64,000 nucleotides of DNA from Mycolicibacterium holsaticum DSM 44478 = JCM 12374 (GTDB lineage: Bacteria > Actinomycetota > Actinomycetes > Mycobacteriales > Mycobacteriaceae). The position numbers and the translations under genes were made by a program. The stretch spans positions 4,340,001 through 4,404,000 of the forward strand of contig NZ_CP080998.1 of assembly GCF_019645835.1 (NCBI RefSeq), in the 5' to 3' direction. Below are positions 17,401 to 27,658 of the stretch, one piece after another; the first letter of the stretch is position 1, and the number at the start of each line of letters is the position of its first letter. The notes below the pieces were generated by a model. That model did not search any database, was not told where the DNA came from, and saw only the letters and a program-made list of their open reading frames with translations.

Positions 17401-18297
17401 ATGGCACGTACCGATAACGACACCTGGGACCTGGCGTCCAGCGTCGGCGCCACCGCGACGATGGTTGCCGCGCAACGCGTGCTCGCCCACCGCGAGGGGC
17501 TGATCGACGACCCGTTCGCCGAGCCGCTGGTGCGCGCGGTCGGGCTGGAGTTCTTCACCCAGGCCATCGACGGCGAGATCGACTTGGACTCCGTCGATCC
17601 CGAGTTCAACGTGCGCAGGGCCGCCGAGGGGATGGCGGTTCGCACCCGCCATTTCGACCGGTTGTTCACCGACGCCGCCGCGGCCGGTGTGCGTCAGGCG
17701 GTGATCCTGGCGGCGGGTCTGGACGCACGGGCCTACCGGTTGCCGTGGCCCGCCGGGACGACGGTGTACGAGGTGGACCAACCCGAGGTCATCGAGTTCA
17801 AGACCGCGACGCTGGCCGAGCTCGGCGCGCAGCCGGCCGCCGACCGGCGCACCGTCGCGATCGACCTGCGGGAAGACTGGCCCGAGGCCCTGCGCGACAA
17901 CGGGTTCGACCCGTCTGCGCCGACCGCCTGGATCGCCGAGGGGTTGCTGATCTATCTGCCGCCCGAGGCGCAGGATCTGTTGTTCGACCGGATCACCGCG
18001 CTCAGCGCACCGGGCAGCCGGGTGGCCACCGAACACATCCCCGACATCACGATGTTCTCCGACGAGCGCTCCCAACGCATCTCCGACCGGATGAAGAAAT
18101 ACGGGTCGAAAATCGAGATGGGCGAGCTGATCTATCACGGTGAGCGCAACGACGTTCTGGAGTATCTGATCGCACACGGCTGGCGGCCTTCGGCGCAGTC
18201 GATGCGGGAAGCCTACGCCGCCAACGGGTTCGAGTTTCCCGAAGAGGAAACCATCGGGATGTTCGCCGACATGAGCTACGTCAGCGCGGTGCGCTGA
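17401..18297 (+). CDS. SAM-dependent methyltransferase, TIGR00027 family (copy 3)
   Basis: Protein of 298 aa. ATG at 17401 is preceded by GGAGGG at 17391-17396; a TTG three bases earlier is in frame but spaced too closely. Motifs are as in copy 2: [46 protein letters not shown]. With copies 1 and 2 it forms a transcription unit divergent from secY. The M. tuberculosis locus has related genes (Rv0725c, Rv0726c, Rv0731c) between sppA and secY, so this family is ancestral here. Confidence 0.88.
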   Translation: MARTDNDTWDLASSVGATATMVAAQRVLAHREGLIDDPFAEPLVRAVGLEFFTQAIDGEIDLDSVDPEFNVRRAAEGMAVRTRHFDRLFTDAAAAGVRQAVILAAGLDARAYRLPWPAGTTVYEVDQPEVIEFKTATLAELGAQPAADRRTVAIDLREDWPEALRDNGFDPSAPTAWIAEGLLIYLPPEAQDLLFDRITALSAPGSRVATEHIPDITMFSDERSQRISDRMKKYGSKIEMGELIYHGERNDVLEYLIAHGWRPSAQSMREAYAANGFEFPEEETIGMFADMSYVSAVR

Positions 18298-18340
18298 GGC
18301 GGTTGGCCGACAACTCTCGCTCGATTATCCGTCAGCACCA

Positions 18341-19666
18341 CTAGGTTCGCTCCGCGAGTTCGAGGAACCTGTCGTAGCGGTCCCGCGTCGGCGCCGTCCA
18401 CTGCGGGTCGGGTTCGACGACCTGTGCGGTGCGCGCCCAGCGGGCCGCGTCGGTGAGCGACGATTCCAGCCCGGCGGCCATCCGCCCGAGAAACGCCGCC
18501 CCCAGAGCGGCGCCCTCGGGTATGGCGCTGAGGTGTACCGGCAGTCCGGTGGCGTCGGCGAGGGCCTGCATCCACGCCGCGACGCGGGTGCCGCCGCCGG
18601 TGGCGACGATGCGAGACGCCGGTGCGCCGCTGCGCTCCACGAGTTGGCGGACGACGAACCCGGACGCCTCATAGGCGGCCCGCCGCACCGATGCGCCGTC
18701 GTGCGTCAGGTCGAGCCCGTCGAGCACGCCACGACGATCGGGGTCGTGGTACGGGACGCGTTCACCGCGAAGGTAGGGCGACCAGACCGGCACGCCGGCA
18801 GGGTCGACGGCCCTACCGCCCCGGTCCACCAGGCGGTCCACCCAGCCCAGGAACAGTCCGCCGGCGTTGCTCGGCCCGCCGATCTGGTATCTGCCCGGCG
18901 CGGTGTGCGGCAGCGTCCACAGCCCGGGAACCTCGCGGTACTCCCCGATCGTCGCCCACACGATCAGCGTCGTGCCGCACAGCACCAGCACATCGCCGAT
19001 GTCGTCGGCGCCGGCGACCAGCTGCTCGCACACCGCGTCCACCGCACCGGCGCCCAGCACCGCGTCGGAGCCGTGCACCCGCCCGGCCGGTGTGCCGGTC
19101 GCCGCGACGCGCGGCAGCTGAGCCGACGTGACTTCACAATCGGCACAGACCGTTTCGCTCCAGCCGGCACCGTCGTGCAACGGATAGGTGGTGCCTGCCG
19201 TCGCGGTGTCCACCACCGCCTCCCCCGCCAACGCGTGGTTGGCGACGGCCGCGGCCGGCCAGTAGCCGTGTGCGTCGGGCGCCTGCCGCGCGGTCCAGCG
19301 CAGGAACTCGACGGACTCACCGGTGAGGAACGTGGTGCCAGAACCGGTGCCGGAGCGTCCGCGGCTGTCGCCGTAGAGCAGGCCCGGGGTCACTGGGTGC
19401 CCGTCGGCGTCCACAGCGGTCAGCGACGGCACCATGGCGGTGACGGTCACCGCGGCGGCGTCGGGCCGGTCCAGTGCGGCGAGGGCGCGGCGCGGACCGC
19501 GTCGCCACGCTTCGTCGGCGTCGTGTTCGAGCCGGTCGGGGGCCGGCACCCGCAGCTGGTGCGGTATCCGGGCGCTGGCCAGCACCGTGCCGTCGGCGTC
19601 GGCGGCAACGGCTTTGACGGCGGTGGTGCCGATGTCGATGCCGATTGTGGCCTCTTTGGCTGACAC
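18341..19666 (-). CDS. xylB: FGGY-family sugar kinase (xylulokinase-like)
   Basis: Protein of 441 aa. The N-terminal phosphate-1 motif is TIGIDIGTTAVKAV, and the C-terminal FGGY motif region is IVATGGGTRVAAWMQALAD. GTG at 19666 is chosen because it directly precedes the conserved ATPase core; another in-frame GTG lies at 19675. Longer frames run into serA2. It should phosphorylate a ketose or polyol using ATP. It is divergent from serA2-fucA, and the three genes match the M. tuberculosis xylB-serA2-fucA block, suggesting a small sugar or sugar-acid pathway ending in aldol cleavage. Confidence 0.85.
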   Translation of the reverse strand: MSAKEATIGIDIGTTAVKAVAADADGTVLASARIPHQLRVPAPDRLEHDADEAWRRGPRRALAALDRPDAAAVTVTAMVPSLTAVDADGHPVTPGLLYGDSRGRSGTGSGTTFLTGESVEFLRWTARQAPDAHGYWPAAAVANHALAGEAVVDTATAGTTYPLHDGAGWSETVCADCEVTSAQLPRVAATGTPAGRVHGSDAVLGAGAVDAVCEQLVAGADDIGDVLVLCGTTLIVWATIGEYREVPGLWTLPHTAPGRYQIGGPSNAGGLFLGWVDRLVDRGGRAVDPAGVPVWSPYLRGERVPYHDPDRRGVLDGLDLTHDGASVRRAAYEASGFVVRQLVERSGAPASRIVATGGGTRVAAWMQALADATGLPVHLSAIPEGAALGAAFLGRMAAGLESSLTDAARWARTAQVVEPDPQWTAPTRDRYDRFLELAERT

Positions 19667-19696
19667 GGGCGTCACCGTACGCCAGCATGAGCAACC

Positions 19697-20674
19697 GTGA
19701 CCCGACTTCGCGCGCTCGTGACCGCACCGCTTCGCGGTCCGGGATTCGACAAACTGCAGCAGCTGGTCGACGTGGTCTACGACCCGTGGATCGACCTGCG
19801 CCCACTGCGGATCTACCCGGCCGAACAGCTCGCCGAGCGCGCAGCGGCTGAGCGTGCCGATGTGCTTGTCGTGGAAGGTGATTCGGTGAGCGGACCGGTG
19901 TTCGACCTGCCGCTGCGGGCGGTGGCCTCCACCCGCGGCGACCCGAACAACGTCGACGTCGACGGGGCCACCGCCGCTCGAATCCCGGTGTTGCACACCC
20001 CCGCCCGCAACGCCGACGCCGTTGCGGAGATGGCCCTCGCCCTGTTGTTCGCGGCGACGCGCCATGTGCTCACCGCGGACGCCGACGTCCGCGCGGGCGA
20101 GGTGTTTCGCGACGGGACCATTCCCTACCAGCGGTTCCGCGCGTGGGAGATCGCGGGGCGGACGGCCGGTCTGGTCGGGCTGGGCGCGGTGGCGCGCGCG
20201 CTGCGGTGGCGCCTCGAGGGCCTCGGCCTGAGGGTGATCGCCTGTGACCCCTACCAGGAGGAGGCCCTGCACAGCCTCGACGAACTACTCGCCGAGGCCG
20301 ATATCGTGTCGCTGCACGCACCGGTCACCGACGACACGGCCGCGATGATCGGCGCCGAACAGTTCGCAACGATGCGCGACGGCGTGGTGTTCCTCAACAC
20401 CGCACGCGCTCAACTGCACGACACCGACGCGCTCGTCGACGCACTGCGCCGGGGCAAGGTGGCCGCGGCGGGCCTGGACCACTTCGTCGGGGAATGGCTG
20501 CCGCCGGATCACCCGTTGACCGCGATGGACAACGTGGTGCTCACCCCGCACATCGGCGGGGCGACGTGGAACACTGAGGCACGGCAGGCGCAGATGGTCG
20601 CCGACGACCTGGAGGCGCTGCTGGCGGGACGCAGCCCCGCACATATCGTCAATCCGGAGGTGCTCAGGCCATGA
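19697..20674 (+). CDS. serA2: D-2-hydroxyacid dehydrogenase (SerA2-like)
   Basis: Protein of 325 aa. The NAD-binding Rossmann motif is GLVGLGAVARALRW. The catalytic Arg is in LNTARAQL, Glu in DHFVGEW and His in TPHIGGATW, the standard D-isomer dehydrogenase triad. It lacks the C-terminal ACT domain of SerA1-type phosphoglycerate dehydrogenase, so it is unlikely to be the main serine enzyme. GTG start. It overlaps the aldolase by ATGA, so a sugar-acid substrate is plausible. Confidence 0.85.
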   Translation: MTRLRALVTAPLRGPGFDKLQQLVDVVYDPWIDLRPLRIYPAEQLAERAAAERADVLVVEGDSVSGPVFDLPLRAVASTRGDPNNVDVDGATAARIPVLHTPARNADAVAEMALALLFAATRHVLTADADVRAGEVFRDGTIPYQRFRAWEIAGRTAGLVGLGAVARALRWRLEGLGLRVIACDPYQEEALHSLDELLAEADIVSLHAPVTDDTAAMIGAEQFATMRDGVVFLNTARAQLHDTDALVDALRRGKVAAAGLDHFVGEWLPPDHPLTAMDNVVLTPHIGGATWNTEARQAQMVADDLEALLAGRSPAHIVNPEVLRP

Positions 20675-21324
20675 AATTCGTGGACAACCCCGAGGACGCG
20701 GTGCTCGCGGCGGCCAAGGACATGCTGCGGCGCGGACTGGTCGAGGGCACCGCAGGAAACATCTCGGCGCGGCGCGAGGACGCCAACGTCGTCATCACGC
20801 CGTCGTCAGTGGACTACCGCGATATGACGCTCGACGATCTGGTGGTCGTCGACCCGGACGGCGCGGTGGTGTCGGCCAAAAACGGTCGGGCGCCGTCATC
20901 GGAGATGGCGCTGCATCTGGCGTGCTATCGCGCGTTCGACGACGTCGGCAGCGTGATCCACAGCCATCCGGTGTGGGCGACGATGTTCGCCGTTGCGCAC
21001 CAACCGATTCCGGCCTGTATCGATGAGTTCGCGGTGTATTGCGGCGGCGACATCCGCTGCGCCGACTACGCCGCATCGGGCACCGTCGACGTCGGCCACA
21101 ACGCGGTGAAGGCGTTGCAGGGCCGCGCGGCCGCGCTGATCGCCAACCACGGCCTGGTCGCCGTCGCGCCGCGACCGGACAAGGCGCTGCACGTCACCGC
21201 CCTCGTTGAGCGCACCGCCCAGATCGCCTGGGGTGCACGGGCGTTGGGTGGTGCGGTACCGATCCCCGACGAGATCAACAGTAACTTCGCCGCGGTGTAC
21301 GGGTACCTGCGACAGCAGGCGTAA
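20671..21324 (+). CDS. fucA: Class II aldolase/adducin family (L-fuculose-phosphate aldolase-like)
   Basis: Protein of 217 aa. Zinc-binding histidines are in IHSHPVWATM and IANHGLVAV, and the phosphate-binding segment is EGTAGNISARR near residue 28. Class II aldolases cleave ketose 1-phosphates such as fuculose 1-phosphate. It is translationally coupled to serA2 and opposite the FGGY kinase, which could supply the phosphorylated ketose. The real sugar is not established by sequence. Confidence 0.87.
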   Translation: MKFVDNPEDAVLAAAKDMLRRGLVEGTAGNISARREDANVVITPSSVDYRDMTLDDLVVVDPDGAVVSAKNGRAPSSEMALHLACYRAFDDVGSVIHSHPVWATMFAVAHQPIPACIDEFAVYCGGDIRCADYAASGTVDVGHNAVKALQGRAAALIANHGLVAVAPRPDKALHVTALVERTAQIAWGARALGGAVPIPDEINSNFAAVYGYLRQQA

Positions 21325-21348
21325 CTCGCCGGTCCCGGGCGCCGGCGG

Positions 21349-23145
21349 CTAGAAGCGGTAGTCCCCCAGCCAGAGCGCGCTCACCCCGGTGAGCGACCGT
21401 TGCGCGTTCTCCAGCACACCGACCACCGACCGGCCCACGAGCGCGGCGAACGCATCGGGCAGCGAGGCCGCCGCCGGTTGTGACGACGGCTTGGGCCGCA
21501 ACAAGTCCATCAACGACGAACCGGGGTATCCGACGGTGCGCACATCGGCGTCGGCGTCGAGGCCGGCCAGCACCTTGGCGCGGGTGATCGCGATGCGCAG
21601 CCCGCCGAGTTCGTCGACCAGACCGCGCTCCAGCGCGTCCGCGCCGGTCCATATCCGGCCGCGGGCGACGGCGTCGACGTCTTCGACGCTCATATCGCGG
21701 CCCTGGGCGGCCCGTTCGACGAAGTCGGTGTAGAACAGGTCCGCCTCGGCCTCGACGTGCGCGTGCTGCTCATCGGTGAACGGCTGGTTGACCGACCACG
21801 CGTCGGCATTGCGGTTGGTGCGTACCGAATCCGAGCCCAGCCCGAGACGGTCCTTGAGCTCCCGGGCCACCAGCTTGCCTGCCAGCACCCCGATCGACCC
21901 GGTGATCGTGCCCGGGTTGGCGACGATGGCGTTGGCGGCCATCGACACGTAGTAGCCACCGGAGGCGGCCACCGCACCCATCGACGCGACGACGGGCGTG
22001 CCGCCCTCGCGCACCTTGACCACCTCGCGCCAGATGGTTTCCGACCCGGTGACCGAACCTCCGGGGCTGTCCACGCGCAGCACGATGGCCACGACGTCAT
22101 CGTCGGCGGCGGCCTCGCGCAACGCCGCGGCGATGGTGTCGGCGCCCACGCTGGAGTTGCCCAGCGGCAGCAGCCCGGGACCGCCGCGGCCGCTGACGAT
22201 CGGCCCGTCCAGGGTCACGACCGCGACGACCGGTCTGCTCTTGCGCCCGGCGATCGCGGGTAGCGGCGGCCCGGACCGCGCGGCGGTGGCCCGCGCATAC
22301 CGGGACAGGTACAGCCGCGGCGGCGCGTCCTGTGAATCGGCGTCACCGGACTCCGGTGAGATGCCCGGTGCACCAACAAGTTCGGCGATGCGTGCGTAGG
22401 CCTCGTCGCGGAAGCCGACCCGGTCGACGAGCCGGCCCGTGACAGCGTCGTCGCGCAGCAACGGAGCCTTGTCGGCAAGCGCGTCGACCTCACCAGGATC
22501 GAGGTGCCGCGACTCGGCCACCCCCTGCAGAACCTGGGCGTGCAGGCTTTCGATCAACCGGGTGTCGGCTTCGCGGTGCGCATCGGTGTAGCTGTTCTGC
22601 GTGAAACGGTTTACCGCCGATTTGTATTCGCCGCGGGCGACGAACTGCGCCTCGATCCCCGCCTTGTCCAGCGCGTCACGCAGGAACAGCGCGCTGGTGG
22701 CGAACCCGACCAACCCGACGGTGCCCGACGGCTGCATCCACACCTCTCGGAACGCCGATGCCAGGTAGTACGACATGGTGCCCGGATAGGTTTCCGCCCA
22801 CGCCAGGCTCGGTTTCGCGTCGCTGAACGCCGCGATCGCCGACCGCAGTTCCTGCACCGGCCCCGCCGCGGCGGCCGGAAGCTGGATCCGCGCGATGAGC
22901 CCGGCCACCCTGGGGTCCTCGGCGGCGCGGTGGATGGCCTCGACGGCCGCCCGAAGTACCACCGGCCGGCCACCGCCTGCGATGAAGGCGAACGGGTCGA
23001 ACCCGCCGCTTTCGTTCGGCAGCGCCAGCAGGTCGAGTTCGAGCACACAGCCGTCCGGAACGCCGCGGTGCCGCGCGGTGTCGAGGCGCTGGACCAGCGC
23101 GCGAATGTCGTCGGTGCCGGGGACGCCGGGCAGGAATGCGAACAT
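21349..23145 (-). CDS. sppA: Signal peptide peptidase SppA, 67K type
   Basis: Protein of 598 aa made of two S49 protease repeats, as in the E. coli SppA type. The general-base lysine lies in the first half (GEYKSAVNRFTQNS) and the nucleophilic serine in the second (SMGAVAASGGYYVSMAA). Start at 23145 is chosen because the upstream in-frame extension is unlike the family. It has no clear N-terminal membrane helix. It digests signal peptides or membrane-associated fragments. It lies downstream of rplO beyond a strong hairpin, as in M. tuberculosis. Confidence 0.92.
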   Translation of the reverse strand: MFAFLPGVPGTDDIRALVQRLDTARHRGVPDGCVLELDLLALPNESGGFDPFAFIAGGGRPVVLRAAVEAIHRAAEDPRVAGLIARIQLPAAAAGPVQELRSAIAAFSDAKPSLAWAETYPGTMSYYLASAFREVWMQPSGTVGLVGFATSALFLRDALDKAGIEAQFVARGEYKSAVNRFTQNSYTDAHREADTRLIESLHAQVLQGVAESRHLDPGEVDALADKAPLLRDDAVTGRLVDRVGFRDEAYARIAELVGAPGISPESGDADSQDAPPRLYLSRYARATAARSGPPLPAIAGRKSRPVVAVVTLDGPIVSGRGGPGLLPLGNSSVGADTIAAALREAAADDDVVAIVLRVDSPGGSVTGSETIWREVVKVREGGTPVVASMGAVAASGGYYVSMAANAIVANPGTITGSIGVLAGKLVARELKDRLGLGSDSVRTNRNADAWSVNQPFTDEQHAHVEAEADLFYTDFVERAAQGRDMSVEDVDAVARGRIWTGADALERGLVDELGGLRIAITRAKVLAGLDADADVRTVGYPGSSLMDLLRPKPSSQPAAASLPDAFAALVGRSVVGVLENAQRSLTGVSALWLGDYRF

Positions 23146-23215
23146 GCTTCGAGCGTACCGACGCCGGGCGGGCCGCCTCCGGCTCGACGGGCACGCAGGT
23201 TCGCCCGCCAACACC

Positions 23216-23241
23216 AAGGGCCCCGCGATCGCGGGGCCCTT
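23216..23241 (-). terminator. Terminator hairpin after the spc operon
   Basis: A 26-bp perfect palindrome (AAGGGCCCCGCG and its complement around a central AT) begins 12 bp after the rplO stop. It has a GC-rich stem and only a weak T-rich tail. It sits between rplO and sppA, both leftward, and should end most spc transcripts. Confidence 0.75.
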
Positions 23242-23253
23242 CGTGTCTAGAGG

Positions 23254-23697
23254 CTAGAGTTCGGTCGCGGAACCGCCTGCGGCGGTGATCTTTTCGCGTG
23301 CGCTACCGCTGAACTTGTGCGCGGTGACGTTGACCTTGGCGGTCAGCTTGCCGTCGCCGAGCACCTTCACCAGCGTGTTCTTGCGCACCGCACCGGCGGC
23401 CACCAGGTCGTCCACGCCGATCTCGCCGCCGTTGGGGAACAGCTTGTTGAGATCGCCGACGTTGACGACCTCATAAGAGGTGCGGAACCGGTTGCGGAAG
23501 CCCTTGAGTTTCGGCAGCCGCATGTGGATCGGCATCTGGCCGCCCTCGAACGTCGCGGGAACGTTCTTACGGGCCTTGGTGCCCTTGGTACCGCGGCCTG
23601 CCGTCTTGCCCTTGGAGCCCTCACCGCGACCCACCCGGGTCTTGGCGGTCTTGGAGCCCGGGGCGGGCTTCAGGTCGTGAAGCTTGATGGGTGTCAT
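23254..23697 (-). CDS. rplO: 50S ribosomal protein L15
   Basis: Protein of 147 aa. The N-terminal Gly/Lys/Arg-rich segment ([20 protein letters not shown]) is typical of L15, followed by the [15 protein letters not shown] signature. It is the last gene of the spc operon here and overlaps rpmD by ATGA. It binds 23S rRNA late in 50S assembly. Confidence 0.97.
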   Translation of the reverse strand: MTPIKLHDLKPAPGSKTAKTRVGRGEGSKGKTAGRGTKGTKARKNVPATFEGGQMPIHMRLPKLKGFRNRFRTSYEVVNVGDLNKLFPNGGEIGVDDLVAAGAVRKNTLVKVLGDGKLTAKVNVTAHKFSGSAREKITAAGGSATEL

Positions 23698-23876
23698 GAG
23701 ACCTCCTCCACCTGTACGAGGTGATGCACGGTCTTGATCAGCCCGCGTGTCTGCGGGTTGTCCTCACGGACCACCGAATCGCGGATACGGCGCAGTCCCA
23801 GGGTGCGCAGGCTTTCGCGCTGCTTCCAGCGCGCACCGATGGTGCTGCGCACCTGGGTGATCTTCAGCTCTGCCAT
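23694..23876 (-). CDS. rpmD: 50S ribosomal protein L30
   Basis: Protein of 60 aa, the usual L30 length, with the motif [19 protein letters not shown] and the family tail [11 protein letters not shown]. It lies between rpsE and rplO, 2 bp from rpsE, in the canonical spc order. Confidence 0.96.
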   Translation of the reverse strand: MAELKITQVRSTIGARWKQRESLRTLGLRRIRDSVVREDNPQTRGLIKTVHHLVQVEEVS

Positions 23877-23878
23877 GG

Positions 23879-24541
23879 CTAGGCCGACCCTTCTCGTGCA
23901 GCCGTTGCGGCCAGTGCCTCGGCTTCGCGCCGGGCCCGCAGCATGCCCGCCGGTGCGACGTCCTCGATGGGCAGACCGCGACGGGCGGCAACCTCCTCGG
24001 GACGCTGCAGCAGCTTGAGCGCGGCGACGGTGGCGTGCACCACGTTGATCGCGTTGTCACTGCCCAGCGACTTGGCCAGGATGTCGCGCACGCCAGCGCA
24101 TTCCAGCACCGCACGCACGGCGCCGCCGGCGATCACACCGGTACCCGGGCTGGCCGGACGCAGCATCACCACACCGGCTGCGGCTTCACCCTGCACCGGA
24201 TGCGTGACGGTGCCGCCGATCAGCGGAACCCGGAAGAAGTTCTTGCGCGCTTCCTCGACGCCCTTGGCGATGGCGGCCGGAACCTCTTTGGCCTTGCCGT
24301 AGCCGACGCCGACCATGCCGTTGCCGTCGCCGACGATCACCAGCGCCGTGAAGCTGAACCGGCGGCCACCCTTGACCACCTTGGAAACCCGGTTGATCGA
24401 GACGACCCGCTCGAGGTAGTTGCTCTTGTCACCGTCGCGGCCACGGCCGCCACGGTCGTCGCGGCGACCCCGCCCCTCGCGCTCACCGCGCGCCGGGCGG
24501 CCGTCTGAGGGGCCGCCGGCTGTTGCCTGCTCGGCCATCAT
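23879..24541 (-). CDS. rpsE: 30S ribosomal protein S5
   Basis: Protein of 220 aa. The S5 double-stranded RNA-binding domain starts at [18 protein letters not shown] and the C-terminal domain includes [19 protein letters not shown]. The first 45 residues are an Arg/Gly/Asp-rich extension ([18 protein letters not shown]), common in actinobacteria and likely disordered. AAGGA precedes a double ATG at 24541/24538. It acts in decoding fidelity. Confidence 0.97.
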   Translation of the reverse strand: MMAEQATAGGPSDGRPARGEREGRGRRDDRGGRGRDGDKSNYLERVVSINRVSKVVKGGRRFSFTALVIVGDGNGMVGVGYGKAKEVPAAIAKGVEEARKNFFRVPLIGGTVTHPVQGEAAAGVVMLRPASPGTGVIAGGAVRAVLECAGVRDILAKSLGSDNAINVVHATVAALKLLQRPEEVAARRGLPIEDVAPAGMLRARREAEALAATAAREGSA

Positions 24542-24563
24542 GCAGTCCTTCCGTTGACAGTCA

Positions 24564-24968
24564 TTAGAACTTCAGCCCGCCTTCGCGCGCCGCGTCGGCC
24601 AGTGCCGCTATCCGTCCACCGTAGGTGTATCCACCGCGGTCGAACACGACCTTGTCGATACCGGCGGCCTTGGCACGCTCGGCGATCAGCTGACCGACCC
24701 GTACGCTGTGGGCCTTCTTGTCGCCGTCGACCGCGCGCACATCGGGCTCGATCGAGGAGGCGGCGGCCAGCGTGGTGCCGTTGAGGTCGTTCACCAGCTG
24801 AACGTGGATGTGCCGGGACGACCGGTGCACGACTAGGCGCGGCAGCTCGGCCGTGCCCGATATCTTCTTGCGCAGCCGGGCGTGCCGACGCAGCCGCGAG
24901 GTACGCCGGACCTCGGAGATGTTGCGTCCCACGGCCACGCGCTTCGCGGACTCTGTCTGAGAAGCCAT
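24564..24968 (-). CDS. rplR: 50S ribosomal protein L18
   Basis: Protein of 134 aa with the L18 core [19 protein letters not shown] and C-terminus [19 protein letters not shown]. It has a short N-terminal extension of about 30 residues. L18 brings 5S rRNA to the 50S subunit. It is 2 bp downstream of rplF. Confidence 0.97.
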   Translation of the reverse strand: MASQTESAKRVAVGRNISEVRRTSRLRRHARLRKKISGTAELPRLVVHRSSRHIHVQLVNDLNGTTLAAASSIEPDVRAVDGDKKAHSVRVGQLIAERAKAAGIDKVVFDRGGYTYGGRIAALADAAREGGLKF

Positions 24969-24970
24969 GT

Positions 24971-25510
24971 CTACTTACCTGTCTTTCCGACCTTGCGGCG
25001 GATCTGCTCACCCTCGTAGCGAACGCCCTTGCCCTTGTAGGGATCTGGGCGGCGCAACCGGCGGATGTTCGCCGCGATCTGACCGACCTTCTGCTTGTCG
25101 ATACCCGAGATCGAGAACTTGGTGGGCGATTCCACCGCGAAGGTGATGCCCTCGGGTGCCTCGATGGTGACGGGATGGCTGTAACCGAGCGAGAACTCGA
25201 GCGTGTTGCCCTTGAGCTGCACGCGGTAGCCGACGCCGAAGATCTCCATCTTGGTGGTGTAACCCTCGGTCACCCCGGTGATCAGGTTGGCCACCAACGT
25301 GCGTGACAACCCGTGCAGCGACCGGTTGTGCCGGTCGTCGTCCGGGCGTGACACCGTGATGGCGCCCTCGTCGTCGCGGGTGACCTTGATCGGCTCGGCG
25401 ACTGCCAACTCGAGAGTTCCCTTGGGCCCCTTGACCGACACGCGCTGACCGTCGATCGTCACGTCGACCCCGGAGGGAACCAGGACTGGTTGCTTTCCAA
25501 TGCGGGACAT
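24971..25510 (-). CDS. rplF: 50S ribosomal protein L6
   Basis: Protein of 179 aa with two L6 repeats. The start [15 protein letters not shown] and the C-terminal motif [14 protein letters not shown] are diagnostic. It contacts 23S rRNA near the GTPase centre. It is 13 bp downstream of rpsH. Confidence 0.98.
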   Translation of the reverse strand: MSRIGKQPVLVPSGVDVTIDGQRVSVKGPKGTLELAVAEPIKVTRDDEGAITVSRPDDDRHNRSLHGLSRTLVANLITGVTEGYTTKMEIFGVGYRVQLKGNTLEFSLGYSHPVTIEAPEGITFAVESPTKFSISGIDKQKVGQIAANIRRLRRPDPYKGKGVRYEGEQIRRKVGKTGK

Positions 25511-25523
25511 GTCTAAACCTTCC

Positions 25524-25922
25524 TCACCACACGTACGCGAGGACTTCGCCGCCCACGCCCTCTCGGGCTGCCTGGCGGTCGGTCTTCAGCCCAGCCGACG
25601 TGGAGATGATCGCCACGCCGAGGCCGCCGAGCACCCGGGGCAGGTTGGTGGACTTTGCGTATACCCGCAGACCGGGCTTGGACACCCGGCGCAGGCCCGC
25701 GATGCTGCGTTCCCGGCTCGGCCCGTACTTCAATTGCACCACCAGCGATTTGCCGACCCGAGCATCCTCGGTGCGGTAATCGGAGATGTAGCCCTCGGTC
25801 TTGAGGATCTCGGCGATGTTGGCCTTCAGCTTCGAGTGCGGCAACGTCACCTCGTCGTGGTACGCCGAATTGGCGTTGCGCAGACGTGTCAAGAAGTCTG
25901 CGATCGGATCCGTCATAGTCAT
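25524..25922 (-). CDS. rpsH: 30S ribosomal protein S8
   Basis: Protein of 132 aa. Start at 25922 ([17 protein letters not shown]) is chosen over 25937 because GGAG lies about nine bases before it and the family starts here. The C-terminal RNA-binding signature is [21 protein letters not shown]8 binds 16S rRNA helix 21 and in other bacteria also represses spc translation. Confidence 0.97.
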   Translation of the reverse strand: MTMTDPIADFLTRLRNANSAYHDEVTLPHSKLKANIAEILKTEGYISDYRTEDARVGKSLVVQLKYGPSRERSIAGLRRVSKPGLRVYAKSTNLPRVLGGLGVAIISTSAGLKTDRQAAREGVGGEVLAYVW

Positions 25923-26050
25923 CGGGCGCTGCTCCACATCGTCGCTGCGCTCCGCATCGTCGTCATCGCGGTCATGACAGGAGGTTCACCTTCCTCGCGG
26001 CGGTTCCCAGTCAGGGCCTGCCGCGCACCTGTTCTAGTAGTGGTCTGCTG

Positions 26051-26236
26051 TTACCAGCTGGACTTCTGGACGCCGGGCAGTTCGCCGGCATGTGCCATCT
26101 CGCGCACGCAGATCCGGCAGAGGCCGAACTTGCGAAACACCGCGCGCGGGCGGCCGCACTTGCTGCACCGGGTGTAGCCGCGCACCTTGAACTTCGGCTT
26201 CTTGTTGGCCTTGTTGACCAATGCCTTCTTTGCCAT
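26051..26236 (-). CDS. rpsN: 30S ribosomal protein S14 type Z
   Basis: Protein of 61 aa, the short zinc-binding S14. The two C-x2-C pairs are in RCSKCGRP and LCRICVRE. A zinc-free S14 paralogue used under zinc starvation is not in this window. It lies 5 bp downstream of rplE, with a 128-bp gap before rpsH. Confidence 0.97.
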   Translation of the reverse strand: MAKKALVNKANKKPKFKVRGYTRCSKCGRPRAVFRKFGLCRICVREMAHAGELPGVQKSSW

Positions 26237-26241
26237 CTAGC

Positions 26242-26841
26242 TCAGTTCTCCTTGAACGGAAAGCCCAGCGCCCGCAACAGCGCTCGTCCTTCGTCGTCGT
26301 TTGTCGCCGAGGTGACGACGGTGATGTCCATGCCGCGCGGGCGGTCGATGCTGTCCACGTCGATCTCGTGGAACACCGACTGCTCGGTCAACCCGAACGT
26401 GTAGTTGCCGGTGCCGTCGAACTGCTTGGGCGAGAGCCCGCGGAAGTCGCGGATACGCGGCAGCGCGATCGAGATCAGCCGGTCGAGGAACTCCCACATC
26501 CGATCGCCGCGCAGGGTGACGCGCGCGCCGATCGGCATGCCCTCGCGCAGCTTGAACTGTGCGATCGACTTGCGAGCCCGCCGCACCTCCGGCTTCTGGC
26601 CGGTGATGAGCGCGAGGTCGTTGACGGCGCCGTTGATCAGCTTGGCGTCGCGGGCGGCGTCACCGACGCCCATGTTGACGACGACCTTGACGACGCCGGG
26701 GATCTGCATGACGTTGGCGTAGCCGAAGTCCTTTTGCAGGGCGTCGCGGATTTCCTCGCGGTAGCGCTGCTTGAGGCGCGGGAGGGTCTTCACGCTTCCT
26801 TCCTGGGCAAGCGAAGCGCCGGGATCGGTATCGGTGGTCAT
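26242..26841 (-). CDS. rplE: 50S ribosomal protein L5
   Basis: Protein of 199 aa with the L5 motif [16 protein letters not shown] and C-terminus [20 protein letters not shown]. An N-terminal extension of about 15 residues ([14 protein letters not shown]) precedes the core. L5 binds 5S rRNA and the P-site tRNA. It overlaps rplX by ATGA. Confidence 0.97.
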   Translation of the reverse strand: MTTDTDPGASLAQEGSVKTLPRLKQRYREEIRDALQKDFGYANVMQIPGVVKVVVNMGVGDAARDAKLINGAVNDLALITGQKPEVRRARKSIAQFKLREGMPIGARVTLRGDRMWEFLDRLISIALPRIRDFRGLSPKQFDGTGNYTFGLTEQSVFHEIDVDSIDRPRGMDITVVTSATNDDEGRALLRALGFPFKEN

Positions 26842-27158
26842 GAGATGTCCTTGCCGTTGGTCTTGGCGATGCGGACCTTCTTGCCGGTCTCTTCGTCCTT
26901 GCGGTACCCGACGCGGGTCGGCTTGCCGTCGGAGTCGACCACCATCACGTTGCTGACGTGGATCGGGGCCTCCTGGGTGACGATGCCGCCGGATTGTGCG
27001 CCGCGCTCGTTGCTCGACACCGCGGTGTGCTTCTTGATCCGGTTGACGCCCTCGACGAGCACCTTGTTACGTGCCGGGTAAGCCACCAGCACCTTGCCCT
27101 TGGCGCCCTTGTCCTTGCCGGAGATGACCAGCACGGTGTCGCCTTTGTGGACCTTCAT
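26838..27158 (-). CDS. rplX: 50S ribosomal protein L24
   Basis: Protein of 106 aa beginning with the KOW motif ([20 protein letters not shown]). L24 starts early 50S assembly on 23S rRNA. Its ATG follows directly on the rplN stop codon. Confidence 0.97.
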   Translation of the reverse strand: MKVHKGDTVLVISGKDKGAKGKVLVAYPARNKVLVEGVNRIKKHTAVSSNERGAQSGGIVTQEAPIHVSNVMVVDSDGKPTRVGYRKDEETGKKVRIAKTNGKDIS

Positions 27159-27527
27159 CTACAACACCTCCGGGGCGAGCGAGACGATCTTCATGAAGCG
27201 CTTCTCGCGCAGTTCACGGCCGACCGGGCCGAAGATGCGTGTGCCGCGCGGATCGTTGTCGGCCTTGATGATGACGGCGGCGTTCTCGTCGAACTTGATG
27301 TAGCTGCCGTCGGCGCGGCGGCGCTCCTTGACGGTGCGCACGATGACGGCCTTGACAACTTCGCCACGCTTGATGTTGCCGCCGGGGATGGCTTCCTTGA
27401 CGGTCGCCACGATGATGTCGCCGATGCCGGCGTAGCGCCGCCCCGAGCCGCCGAGCACCCGAATGCACAGGATCTCCCGTGCGCCCGTGTTGTCGGCGAC
27501 CTTCACCCGCGATTCCTGCTGAATCAC
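27159..27527 (-). CDS. rplN: 50S ribosomal protein L14
   Basis: Protein of 122 aa, the exact family length, with [19 protein letters not shown] at the N-terminus and [19 protein letters not shown] near the C-terminus. It is the first gene of the spc half; rpsQ, normally just upstream, is about 20.5 kb away at 48005. A good promoter lies at 27659-27687, so it begins an independent unit. Confidence 0.98.
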   Translation of the reverse strand: MIQQESRVKVADNTGAREILCIRVLGGSGRRYAGIGDIIVATVKEAIPGGNIKRGEVVKAVIVRTVKERRRADGSYIKFDENAAVIIKADNDPRGTRIFGPVGRELREKRFMKIVSLAPEVL

Positions 27528-27658
27528 TCGATCTCCTCGACCTGGTTTTTGTATGCACGCCAGATACCGACCTGGACGTGCGCGGTCTTGCTGTCACCGA
27601 AGGGCACGCGGGGCCAATCCGGATGGATCGGCCGAGGTCTGCCCAAGGCAACCGCCTA

